A stretch of DNA of 20,678 nt, taken from contig DASQLQ010000034.1 in assembly GCA_035629935.1 (NCBI GenBank), forward strand, positions 1-20,678, in the 5' to 3' direction. A program made the translations under genes and the position numbers. The first letter of the stretch is position 1; every line of letters starts with the position of its first letter. Under the pieces are notes generated by a model. The model saw only the letters and a list, made by a program, of their open reading frames with translations. It was not told where the DNA came from and made no database searches. Positions 1 through 6,772 of the stretch are shown piece by piece. Source of the stretch: DASQLQ01 sp035629935 (GTDB taxonomy: Bacteria; Actinomycetota; CADDZG01; WHSQ01).

Positions 1-901
1 TGGCCGAGCTACCAGCGACGGAAGAGGCAGTCAGGAAAGGGCAGCTGTCTGAGGTCCAGAGCAAGGAGATCGCATCAGCTGCATCGGGCAGCCCGGCATC
101 GGAGAAGGAGTTGCTTCACGTCGCCGGCAGCGAGGGCATGGGAACGCTCAAGCAGGCATGCGCTCGGGTGAAGGCAGCATCGAGCGCGGACGAAGTCGCC
201 CGCTACGACAAGATTCACCGCTCGCGTTATCTGAGGCACTGGAGCGATGCCTCGGGCGCGCTGCGGCTCGATGCTCGATTGACTCCTGATGCCGGAGCGA
301 AAGTCATCGCTGCCTTGGAGCCGCTCAAGGACAAGGTGTTCAAGGAGGCCCGGAAACAGGGCCGACGCGAAAGCTATGAGGCATACGCCGCCGACGCGCT
401 GGTCTCGATGGCCGAGCACACGAGAGATTGCAACCATCGTCCGTCGCGGCGAGCTCCGGGACCCTCGTACGCGTCCTGGTCGATCACAAAGTGCTCGAGC
501 GGGGCCACAAAGAAACCGGAGAGGTTTGCGAGATCGAAGGAGTGGGGCCGATACCGGCGGTGACGGCGAGGGCACTGGCCAAGGACTCGATCGTGGCGGC
601 TCTTGCGACGGATGGGACCGACATCCGGGCCGTGTCACATCTCGGCCGCAAGGTCACCGCTCGCCAGCGGACCGCTCTGGAAACGAGAGATCCGATGTGT
701 GTGGTGCCCGGATGTGATGCCAGTGACCATCTCGAGATCGACCACATCACCGGCGTCAAAGATCAGGGTCCGACCAAACTGAACAATCTCGCTCGCCTAT
801 GTCCGTGGCACCACTATATGAAGACCTACAAGGGCTGGGTTCTTAGCGGTGCGCCGGGTGGGTGGCACTTCGCAGGGCCGGGCCCTCCCGATACTTCTTA
901 G
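1..901 (+). pseudogene. DUF222/HNH endonuclease, 5'-truncated and frameshifted
   Basis: The reading frame that is open from base 3 encodes the helical DUF222 part (for example YLRHWSDASGALRLDARL and YEAYAADALVSMAEH). Homology-like sequence then jumps to the frame of bases 428-901, which carries SGTLVRVLVDHKVLERGH, GVGPIPAVTARALA and the HNH core CVVPGCDASDHLEIDH...LARLCPWHHYMKTYKG. The switch falls at about 415-460 and corresponds to one missing base. No slippery run is visible there, so I call a frameshifted gene, or a base lost in assembly, rather than programmed recoding. The N-terminus lies outside the window. Such DUF222/HNH proteins (13E12-like) are multicopy in actinobacterial genomes and are presumed nucleases of unclear role. 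The zinc cysteines and HNH histidines look intact, so if the frameshift is an assembly error the enzyme could be active. It is the only plus-strand gene here and converges on rimO, with the stop codons overlapping at 898-901. Confidence 0.8.
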
Positions 902-2247
902 CTCGCGCGACCCAGCAGATCCGCCCCGTCGTTACCGGTGATCGAGACGGGCACGTAGTCGCCGACCGACAACTTGCCCTTAGCGGAGAAGCGGATCTCG
1001 CCGTCGATCTCGGGCGCCTCGCGCTGGGAGCGGCCGATCCATACCTGCTGCTCGATATCGAATCGTTCGACGAGCGTCTCGAGAGTGTTGCCGGTGAGGC
1101 TCCGGGCTCTGCGTTCCATGACGTTATCGGCGAGACCCTGCACGCGTTCGGCCCGAGCCCGCGCTGTTGCTTCCGGAACACGGTCGGCAAGATCGAACGA
1201 GCGCGTGCCCTCCTCGAGCGAGTAAGTGAAGGTTCCGATCCAATCGAGATCGGTATCGGCAACGAATGCGTCGACTTCGGCGGCATCGGACTCTCGTTCT
1301 CCGGGGAAGCCGAGGATGAAGGTGGATCGGATGCCTGCCATTGGATCGCCGGCTCGGATGCGGTCGACCATGTTCTGGAACCGATCGCGGCCCCCCCATC
1401 GACCCATCATCTTCAAAACCGGTGGCGAGACATGCTGCAACGAGAGGTCGAAGTAGTGCACCAGCTTGTCCGACTGCAGTACGTGCTCGATCAAGCGTTC
1501 GTTCACGCCCTGTGGATGCAGGTACATCAAACGGATCCGCCTGACCCCGTCGATGAGCTCGAGGCGCTCGAGCAACTCGACGAGATCGCCCTCCCCTGTG
1601 TCGCGCCCCCACATCACCGAGTCCTGACTGACGAGAGAGAACTCCGTCACGCCCTGAGCAACCAAAGCTTCGATCTCGGAGGCGACGGTGTCGGAGCTGC
1701 GCGATCGGAACTTCCCGCGCATCAGGGGGATGGCGCAGAACGTGCAGCCGCGGTCACAGCCTTCGGCGATCTTCACGTACGCCCACGGACTGCGGCCGAA
1801 CCTGAGCCGGGGGCTCGCCGCGATCGATGCATCCCACCAGGCCGGGTCGAACCGGGTCCCGGGGGTGCCGTGAACACGTTCCTGGAGGGTCCCGTCGGCC
1901 GTTTGGGACACGATCTCGGCCACCCGTGGGTAGGCGGCAAAGTCGATGAAGGCGTCGACCTCGGGTAGCGCCTCCGCTAGATCCCCCGCCGAGCGAGCGA
2001 CGAGGCATCCGGTCAGGATCAGGCCCCGGGCACTCCCCGTTTCCTTCAGCTCGGCCAGGTCGAGTGCCTCCTGGATCGTTTCCCGCCGGGCCGGGTCGAT
2101 GAATCCGCACGTGTTGACGAGGATCACCTCGGCCGCGTCGGGCTCTTCGACGACGCTGTGGCCTCCGGCCGCGACCAATCCCGCCAGACCTTCCGAGTCG
2201 ATGGCGTTCTTGGGGCAGCCGAGAGTGACGATCGCTACGCGGGACAT
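898..2247 (-). CDS. rimO: Ribosomal protein S12 methylthiotransferase RimO
   Basis: A 449-residue radical-SAM methylthiotransferase. RimO adds a methylthio group to the beta carbon of a conserved aspartate in ribosomal protein S12, using two iron-sulfur clusters. The N-terminal domain has the three cluster cysteines C11 (TLGCPKN), C47 (NTCGFID) and C81 (LTGCLVAR). The radical-SAM motif is C164-x3-C168-x2-C171 in EGCDRGCTFC. The C-terminal ~65 residues fit a TRAM domain. The pairing of SLGCPKN-like and NTCGFID motifs, with RSPWAYVKIAEGCDRGC, points to RimO rather than the tRNA enzyme MiaB. The ATG at 2247 lies 55 bases below the RodZ-like gene. Its ribosome binding site is poor, and a 12-base palindrome lies just upstream. 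The gene is probably co-transcribed with the RodZ-like gene. Confidence 0.95.
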   Translation of the reverse strand: MSRVAIVTLGCPKNAIDSEGLAGLVAAGGHSVVEEPDAAEVILVNTCGFIDPARRETIQEALDLAELKETGSARGLILTGCLVARSAGDLAEALPEVDAFIDFAAYPRVAEIVSQTADGTLQERVHGTPGTRFDPAWWDASIAASPRLRFGRSPWAYVKIAEGCDRGCTFCAIPLMRGKFRSRSSDTVASEIEALVAQGVTEFSLVSQDSVMWGRDTGEGDLVELLERLELIDGVRRIRLMYLHPQGVNERLIEHVLQSDKLVHYFDLSLQHVSPPVLKMMGRWGGRDRFQNMVDRIRAGDPMAGIRSTFILGFPGERESDAAEVDAFVADTDLDWIGTFTYSLEEGTRSFDLADRVPEATARARAERVQGLADNVMERRARSLTGNTLETLVERFDIEQQVWIGRSQREAPEIDGEIRFSAKGKLSVGDYVPVSITGNDGADLLGRAS

Positions 2248-2255
2248 GATTCACA

Positions 2256-2299
2256 CACCGTACGGTGCCGGTTCAGAGGAACGGTGCGGAAACGGTGTG
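2256..2299. repeat. Palindrome plus ACGGTG repeats upstream of rimO
   Basis: A perfect 12-base palindrome, CACCGTACGGTG, occupies 2256-2267. The half-site ACGGTG recurs at 2281-2286 and 2292-2297, making three direct copies and one inverted copy within 44 bases. All lie in the short spacer between the RodZ-like gene and rimO. This arrangement resembles an operator but could also form a small RNA hairpin over the rimO ribosome binding region. No binding protein can be named. Confidence 0.35.
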
Positions 2300-2302
2300 G
2301 GA

Positions 2303-3094
2303 TCAGAGAAAAAGGTCGATGTCGTTCGGAAACGTGAGATTTATGGGGTCGACGCCCTCTGGCGAACCGATATTCCGACCGTTGACGACAAGCTCGACAC
2401 CGGCGGGAAAACCGAGTCGCACGTACAACTCTTCCTCGGCCGTGAAAGTGACGCTGTCGCCCTGCACGAGTGTCTGCGCGACCGGCTCGCCCCCATCCGC
2501 GCTCGCTTGCACCCAGCAATCTGCTTCGGTCGCGATCACTTCCAACTCGATGCCGTCCGCGAAGGCGATCGCGTCACCTTCGGGTGAAGGTGTAAGTGTT
2601 CCCGGCGATGGCACGGTTGCGCTGGCGGTCGGTGATGGCGTCGGTGTCTCTTCGGATTCGGCGAGCCTGGTGTTCTCGGGTCCGGGGTCGTCGTCGGGCG
2701 CGGTCACCAGACCGATCACTGCGAGGACAACCAATATCCCCGCTGCGAAGACCGCAGCCGCGGTCCAGGAGCGCGACAGCTTCGGCTCTTTGGGTGTGTG
2801 CTTACGGCCGTGACGCTCGAGTGCCACTATCTGCTGGGTCTCGAACCGAGCGGTTCCCCACTTGCGATCGAACTCTTCGAGCAAAGGCTCTCCCGCGATC
2901 CGCAAGAAGCGTGCGTAGGTCTTGAGGAACCCGCGCACGTAGGCGGGCGCGAGGAAATCGAACTCGTCGGATTCCATACGCATCAGGTAATCCGACCGGA
3001 TACGGGTTTCCTCGGCTGCCCTCTCGATGCTGACCCGGCGCTTGCGCCGAGCGGCTCGGAGGTAAGAGCCCATCGTTGATGGTTGCTGCGTCAC
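2303..3094 (-). CDS. RodZ-like membrane protein (HTH, transmembrane segment, DUF4115)
   Basis: A 263-residue protein with the RodZ family layout. A cytoplasmic helix-turn-helix domain (about residues 8-75, GSYLRAARRKRRVSIERAAEETRI onward) is followed by a basic stretch. One transmembrane helix (about 110-131) comes next, then a Pro/Thr/Ser-rich extracellular linker (about 147-172, TPTPSPTASATVPSPG). A beta-rich DUF4115 domain (about 183-255, ending in VVNGRNIGSP) closes the protein. In rod-shaped bacteria RodZ links MreB to the wall machinery. In actinobacteria without MreB the role of this architecture is unclear, so no symbol is given. The chosen start is GTG at 3094 with a GGAG just upstream. 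An ATG seven codons later (3073) lacks a Shine-Dalgarno sequence. A candidate -10 box lies 42 bases upstream, and rimO follows 55 bases downstream. Confidence 0.82.
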   Translation of the reverse strand: MTQQPSTMGSYLRAARRKRRVSIERAAEETRIRSDYLMRMESDEFDFLAPAYVRGFLKTYARFLRIAGEPLLEEFDRKWGTARFETQQIVALERHGRKHTPKEPKLSRSWTAAAVFAAGILVVLAVIGLVTAPDDDPGPENTRLAESEETPTPSPTASATVPSPGTLTPSPEGDAIAFADGIELEVIATEADCWVQASADGGEPVAQTLVQGDSVTFTAEEELYVRLGFPAGVELVVNGRNIGSPEGVDPINLTFPNDIDLFL

Positions 3095-3136
3095 GGCGCT
3101 CCGTCGTGGGTAACGGTCAATTTGAACAGGGCACCG

Positions 3137-3142
3137 ATTATA
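3137..3142 (-). promoter_or_regulatory. Candidate -10 box (TATAAT) upstream of the RodZ-like gene
   Basis: The minus strand reads a consensus TATAAT here, 42 bases before the GTG of the RodZ-like gene and inside the 80-base gap after ftsK. No good TTGACA-like -35 element sits 16-18 bases upstream, so this would be a promoter recognised mainly by its -10, or a chance match. It would drive the RodZ-like gene and rimO separately from ftsK. Confidence 0.4.
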
Positions 3143-3174
3143 GGAACGGTTTTCGCGAAGCGCGTTCGACTAGG

Positions 3175-5508
3175 TCAGGACGCGGCTTCCTCGGATGCTG
3201 ATCCGTCCAACTCCTGAGCGGTCATCAGCACGTCACGAGGCTTGGATCCCAGCGATGGGCCCACGATCCCGCGTTGCTCGAGTAGGTCCATCAGGCGGCC
3301 TGCCCGAGCGAACCCGACCTGAAGCTTGCGCTGGAGCATCGAAGTCGACCCGAGTTGCGACCGGACCACCAGCTCGAGCGCTTCCTGAAGCAGCTCGTCG
3401 TCGCCGCCACCGGACGATGAGCCCCCGAAGCCGGGCTTCGTGTCCTCGACGGTGACGCCCTCGACATAATCGGGATGTCCCTGCCGGCGGGCATGGGCAA
3501 CCACCGCGGCGATCTCCTTCTCGTTCACCCAGGCCCCCTGGATCCGGCGCGCCTTTGATGCGTTCGCATGGAGGAACAACATGTCGCCGTGGCCGATCAA
3601 TGACTCGGCTCCGCCTTGATCGAGGATGACCCGTGAATCCTGTTGCGACGCGACGCTGAACGCGAGTCGCGATGGGATGTTCGCCTTGATCACACCGGTA
3701 ACGACATCCACCGAAGGTCGCTGAGTCGCAACTACGAGATGGATACCGACGGCCCGGGCCATCTGCGCGATCCGACAGATCGCATTCTCGACATCGCGCG
3801 GGGCAACCATCATCAGGTCGGACAGCTCGTCGACGATGACGAGGATGTACGGAAGAGGGTAAGGATCGGGATCGTCTTCGACACGCTTCACGATCTCGCC
3901 GCGCTTAGCCGCTTCGTTATAGAACTCGAGATTGCGCATCCCCGAGTGAGCGAGCATCTCGTAACGCATCTCCATCTCTTTGACGACCCAGTTGAGAGCA
4001 GAGGCAGCTTTCTTCGGAACCGTCACCACCGGCGTCAACAGATGAGGCACGGCGGAGAAGTGATTCAGCTCGACGCGCTTCGGATCGATGAGGATCATTC
4101 GCACCTGGTCGGGCCGCGCCCGAGCCAGCACGGAGGTGATCATCGAGTTGATGCACGAAGACTTCCCCGAGTTCGTGGCACCCGCGATCAACACGTGCGG
4201 CATCTCGGTGATATTCGCCATCACTGCTTCACCCGAGATGTCCTGGCCGAGAGCGATCGATAGCGGGTGTTTGTCCTTCTGAGCGGGCTTGGAACGAAGC
4301 AGGTCCCCCAGCGTGACCAGCTGCCGGGTCCGGTTCGGGACCTCGACCCCGATCGCGCTGCGTCCGGGGATGGGGGCCAGGAATCGGAGCTCGCCCGAGG
4401 CCAGTGCGTACTTGATCTCGTTGGAGAGCGAAAGGACGCGATTGACCTTGACGCCCTCGCCCAGCTCGATCTCGAACCGAGTGACCGTCGGGCCTGCCGT
4501 GTAGCCGGTGACCCGGGCATCGACCTTGAACTGCCTCAAAGTGTCCTCTAGGGCGCGGGTCGTTTCCTCGATCGAGCGGGTCGAGATCTCTCTCTCGCCG
4601 CCGGTGGTGAGTAGCTCGATCGGCGGGAGCTTGTACGAACGGGTATTGCCGACCGGCATCGCCATCTGCTGGGGCTGCTCGTCGGCCGCGGCGGGAGGCA
4701 CATCTGGATCTTGGGTCTCACCGTCCGGCTCGTCCTCCGGAGCGATCTCGGGCTCGTCGTAGGACTCGTAATCATCCCGACTGTCCTCGTCCCCGTCTTC
4801 ATCCTCGTCCTCGTCGACCACGTCCACACGGTCCGCGAGCCCCCGAACGAAATCGACGACGATCAGACCACCGCTCTTGGCCCATCCGGCGACCTTGCTG
4901 ACCGGGGTCCGGGTGATGACCATCAACCCGACACCGAAGGTCATGCACACCAGGAACCAGGCAGCCCAGAGCCCGATGAGATCGGCGAGGGGTCGAGCTC
5001 CGAGCGCACCGAAGATCCCGCCGATCTCCTGGAGCTTTTCGATGGGGGCCGAGATCTTCTTGTTCCCCCCCGCGAGGTGGACCATCGCCGAGATCGCCAG
5101 CGTGCAAAGAGCGAGCCCGATGAGGATCCGGGCGATCTGCTCCCGCAAGCGGGGCACGATGATCATGACGCCGGTCGCCACGGCCAGCGGAGGCAACAGG
5201 ACGCTCACGTCACCGACGAAGAGAGAACCTAGATAGGCGAAGAAGCGCCCGACGGGGCCGGCTCCGCTCGCGTAAACGCCCAAACCGCCGATGGCTCCGA
5301 GGAAGGCAACAACGACCCCCCAGCCCTCGGCCGGGACCCGGCGGATGGCATCGAACGTCCAACGCAGCGCCAAGACCGCTCGCGGCGGGCCGCTCCTCGG
5401 GCGCTTGGGCGGCGGTCGCCGGCCCCCTCGACGGGGGGCGGGGCGGGGCGGTGGACGCCGGCGACGGGTCTGAGAACTCGGCGCGCGACGCTTGGTGGCA
5501 GTAGCCAA
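3175..5508 (-). CDS. ftsK: FtsK/SpoIIIE-family DNA translocase
   Basis: A 777-residue membrane-anchored DNA pump that clears chromosome ends from the closing septum. After a basic, proline-rich N-terminus (about 1-45) come four transmembrane segments (roughly 60-200). A very acidic linker follows (about 226-275, DEDEDEDGDED then D/E/P-rich). The motor has Walker A GATNSGKS (about 443-450), Walker B ILVIVDELSDLM (about 555-566) and the FtsK signature ATQRPSVDVVTGVIKANIPSR. The C-terminal winged-helix gamma domain (SMLQRKLQVGFARAGRLMDLLEQRGIVG) is intact, so DNA orientation reading should be retained. Length is close to SpoIIIE. I prefer the TTG at 5508, with AGGAGG 12 bases upstream (5521-5526). 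An in-frame TTG at 5553 would place that Shine-Dalgarno inside the gene. The Asn in Walker A, where Gly is usual, still fits GxxxxGKS. Confidence 0.93.
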   Translation of the reverse strand: MATATKRRAPSSQTRRRRPPPRPAPRRGGRRPPPKRPRSGPPRAVLALRWTFDAIRRVPAEGWGVVVAFLGAIGGLGVYASGAGPVGRFFAYLGSLFVGDVSVLLPPLAVATGVMIIVPRLREQIARILIGLALCTLAISAMVHLAGGNKKISAPIEKLQEIGGIFGALGARPLADLIGLWAAWFLVCMTFGVGLMVITRTPVSKVAGWAKSGGLIVVDFVRGLADRVDVVDEDEDEDGDEDSRDDYESYDEPEIAPEDEPDGETQDPDVPPAAADEQPQQMAMPVGNTRSYKLPPIELLTTGGEREISTRSIEETTRALEDTLRQFKVDARVTGYTAGPTVTRFEIELGEGVKVNRVLSLSNEIKYALASGELRFLAPIPGRSAIGVEVPNRTRQLVTLGDLLRSKPAQKDKHPLSIALGQDISGEAVMANITEMPHVLIAGATNSGKSSCINSMITSVLARARPDQVRMILIDPKRVELNHFSAVPHLLTPVVTVPKKAASALNWVVKEMEMRYEMLAHSGMRNLEFYNEAAKRGEIVKRVEDDPDPYPLPYILVIVDELSDLMMVAPRDVENAICRIAQMARAVGIHLVVATQRPSVDVVTGVIKANIPSRLAFSVASQQDSRVILDQGGAESLIGHGDMLFLHANASKARRIQGAWVNEKEIAAVVAHARRQGHPDYVEGVTVEDTKPGFGGSSSGGGDDELLQEALELVVRSQLGSTSMLQRKLQVGFARAGRLMDLLEQRGIVGPSLGSKPRDVLMTAQELDGSASEEAAS

Positions 5509-5520
5509 TCTGGTTGCTTC

Positions 5521-5543
5521 CCTCCTGTGGCTCGAGCGCCACA
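5521..5543 (-). promoter_or_regulatory. ftsK Shine-Dalgarno with an adjoining hairpin
   Basis: The minus strand carries AGGAGG at 5526-5521, twelve bases before the TTG at 5508. Immediately 5' of it, TGTGGC (5543-5538) and GCCACA (5531-5526) form a perfect six-pair stem with loop GCTCGA. The stem shares one base with the Shine-Dalgarno. The Shine-Dalgarno decides the start choice. The hairpin may tune access to a site already handicapped by a TTG codon and long spacing. Upstream of it, 5544-5574 is AT-rich and may hold the promoter, but no clear -35/-10 pair was found. Confidence 0.5.
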
Positions 5544-5574
5544 ACTTTAACAATACTTAACTCAAATAACAGGC

Positions 5575-5611
5575 GTTTACAGGCCCTGGGGCCCCTCGGG
5601 GGCCTATAAAC
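5575..5611 (-). terminator. Strong hairpin after the sugar transferase, possible terminator
   Basis: In minus-strand RNA, GTTTATAGGCCC (5611-5600) pairs with GGGCCTGTAAAC (5586-5575). This gives 12 consecutive pairs including one G-U, with a 13-base loop. The plus-strand version has a C/A mismatch, so the fold favours the coding-strand RNA. It lies 20 bases beyond the sugar-transferase stop. No run of U follows directly (GCCTGTTATTT), so it may act as a Rho-independent-like terminator, an RNA stabiliser or an attenuator before ftsK. Confidence 0.45.
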
Positions 5612-5637
5612 CCTGGGGCCCCTCGGGGGCCTATAAA
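5584..5637. repeat. Two perfect tandem copies of a 27-base GC-rich hairpin unit
   Basis: Bases 5584-5610 and 5611-5637 are identical 27-mers in direct tandem. Each contains GGCCCC-CGA-GGGGCC on the minus strand (six-pair stem, three-base loop) followed by the self-complementary GGGGCCCC. The TAG stop of the sugar transferase (5633-5631) lies inside the second copy. The first copy repeats the same GGTTTATAG context, so the tail looks duplicated. Replication slippage or a REP-like element could explain it. Confidence 0.85.
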
Positions 5638-6278
5638 CCTTTGTGCTCGAGCTGGACCTTGAGCGAGCGCCTCAGGATCTGGAGGTCGAGAGCCAGCAGC
5701 CGCCACCAGGAGTAGGTCTTGTACGCCTCCCAATATGCGAGATCGACGTCGATCGACCGGTCGCCCTGGGAGTCGACCGTGCCTTTGCTCGCCTGAACGG
5801 GCCCCACGAGGCCCGCCGGCATGTCGCGCTTTCGGGTGATGCCGCGAGCCATCTCCGCCTCGTACAACTCGATCGGCCAGGGGCGCGTCCCGATCAGGAA
5901 CATGTCCCCCCGCACGATGTTCAGAAGCTGGGGCATCTCGTCGAGGTACCACTGGCGGATCAAACGGCCGGCGCGCGTTAGGTGTCCTGCCTTCTCGAGC
6001 TTCGCTATGTGTGTGGGACCGGACCCGAGCGAGTCGAGTCCCGATCTCCGCAACGTACGGAACTTCATCAGTTTGAAGATCCGGCCGCGAGAGATCCTGT
6101 CCTCGTAGAAGAAGAGGGGGCCGCGCGCGTCGCGGTCGATCAGCCCTTCGAGTTTGATCGCCAGCGCGCACAGGGCGAACAGAGGTAAGAGGGGAACGAC
6201 CACCACCGCAGCGGCGAGTCGCTCTCGCGATTCCTTGCCGCGTCTCCGGAAGGGTTCTGGCTCCTCGCCCGCGTCCAT
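5631..6278 (-). CDS. PglC-type sugar-phosphate transferase (bacterial sugar transferase)
   Basis: A 215-residue protein of the monotopic polyprenyl-phosphate phosphosugar transferase family. Such enzymes move a sugar phosphate from a UDP-sugar onto undecaprenyl phosphate at the inner face of the membrane, starting a glycan. One hydrophobic segment (about 20-42) fits the re-entrant membrane helix, with no extra WcaJ-like N-terminal membrane domain. Conserved blocks are GRIFKLMKFRTL (65-76), LTRAGRLIRQWYLDEMPQLLNIVRGDMFLIGTRP (100-133) and a C-terminal aromatic/basic region. D113-E114 match the catalytic Asp-Glu dyad. The substrate cannot be told. The start is ATG at 6278, 14 bases after the secreted-protein stop and without a clear Shine-Dalgarno. 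In-frame upstream ATGs would overlap that gene. It is isolated from other glycan genes, which is unusual in this housekeeping cluster. Confidence 0.85.
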   Translation of the reverse strand: MDAGEEPEPFRRRGKESRERLAAAVVVVPLLPLFALCALAIKLEGLIDRDARGPLFFYEDRISRGRIFKLMKFRTLRRSGLDSLGSGPTHIAKLEKAGHLTRAGRLIRQWYLDEMPQLLNIVRGDMFLIGTRPWPIELYEAEMARGITRKRDMPAGLVGPVQASKGTVDSQGDRSIDVDLAYWEAYKTYSWWRLLALDLQILRRSLKVQLEHKGL

Positions 6279-6292
6279 GGTTCTGGGAGTGC

Positions 6293-6772
6293 TCAGTCCA
6301 GTTGGAGGTGGAAGTCGTAGAACGCATCGCCCGGCGTCCATTGACCGAACGCTCGCAGATAGAAGTGGCCCGCGCCGGGTAGAGCGAACCACGCTTCCCA
6401 CACTTTCCGGCCCTTGACACGGCGAGACTTCAGCTCGTACTCGATACTCGTCGATTCGCCCTGCGGTTCGCCCATCTCGTTCACCTGGCGCCAGTAATCG
6501 AGGCTGAACTGAATGGGCTTCTCACGCCGTTTGATCCTGACGCGCGCTTTGTCCTTCGCGTCCCCGGGCTTAGCGGATGGCCAGTCATACGCGAACGTGT
6601 CGTTGCATTGCGTTTGGGTCCCGTAGGTCCAGCAATAGCTGCCTAGGTTGCCGGCTTGCGATACCCCCGAGGTTTTCAGCACGAGCTCCGGCGGCTTGCG
6701 CGTCTGCTGAGCGGCGGCGGGAAGAGACGTGAGTATTACGAGGAGAGCGAGTACAGCGCCGAGCCGCTTCAT
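6293..6772 (-). CDS. Small secreted protein of unknown function
   Basis: I do not recognise this 159-residue protein as a named family. It opens with a typical Sec signal peptide (MKRLGAVLALLVILTSLPAAAQQ, with likely cleavage after AAA at about residue 21). There is no lipobox cysteine, so the mature part should be released or loosely wall-associated. The only two cysteines of the mature protein, C47 and C56 in GSYCWTYGTQTQCND, are close enough for a disulfide loop. The rest is rich in aromatic and charged residues and looks beta-stranded (IQFSLDYW, WEAWFALP, GHFYLRAFGQW, FYDFHLQLD). The ATG at 6772 overlaps the RNase J stop by one base (TGATG). The GGAGG Shine-Dalgarno lies in the last codons of rnj, so translation is probably coupled. 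A longer in-frame extension to 7036 lies within rnj and lacks a signal sequence. Confidence 0.75.
   Translation of the reverse strand: MKRLGAVLALLVILTSLPAAAQQTRKPPELVLKTSGVSQAGNLGSYCWTYGTQTQCNDTFAYDWPSAKPGDAKDKARVRIKRREKPIQFSLDYWRQVNEMGEPQGESTSIEYELKSRRVKGRKVWEAWFALPGAGHFYLRAFGQWTPGDAFYDFHLQLD

Noticed and set aside
400..470. Programmed -1 frameshift in the HNH gene
   Set aside because: No slippery heptamer or downstream structure was seen. A simple one-base loss explains the frame change.
862..1968. Long plus-strand open frame of 368 codons opposite rimO
   Set aside because: It mirrors the codon structure of rimO, whose minus-strand product is a complete recognisable enzyme. The plus-strand product has no family features.
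5557..6420. Alternative minus-strand frame ending in collagen-like GPRGAPG repeats
   Set aside because: The collagen-like repeats come from reading the tandem hairpin repeat in another frame. The real product in this interval is the sugar transferase.
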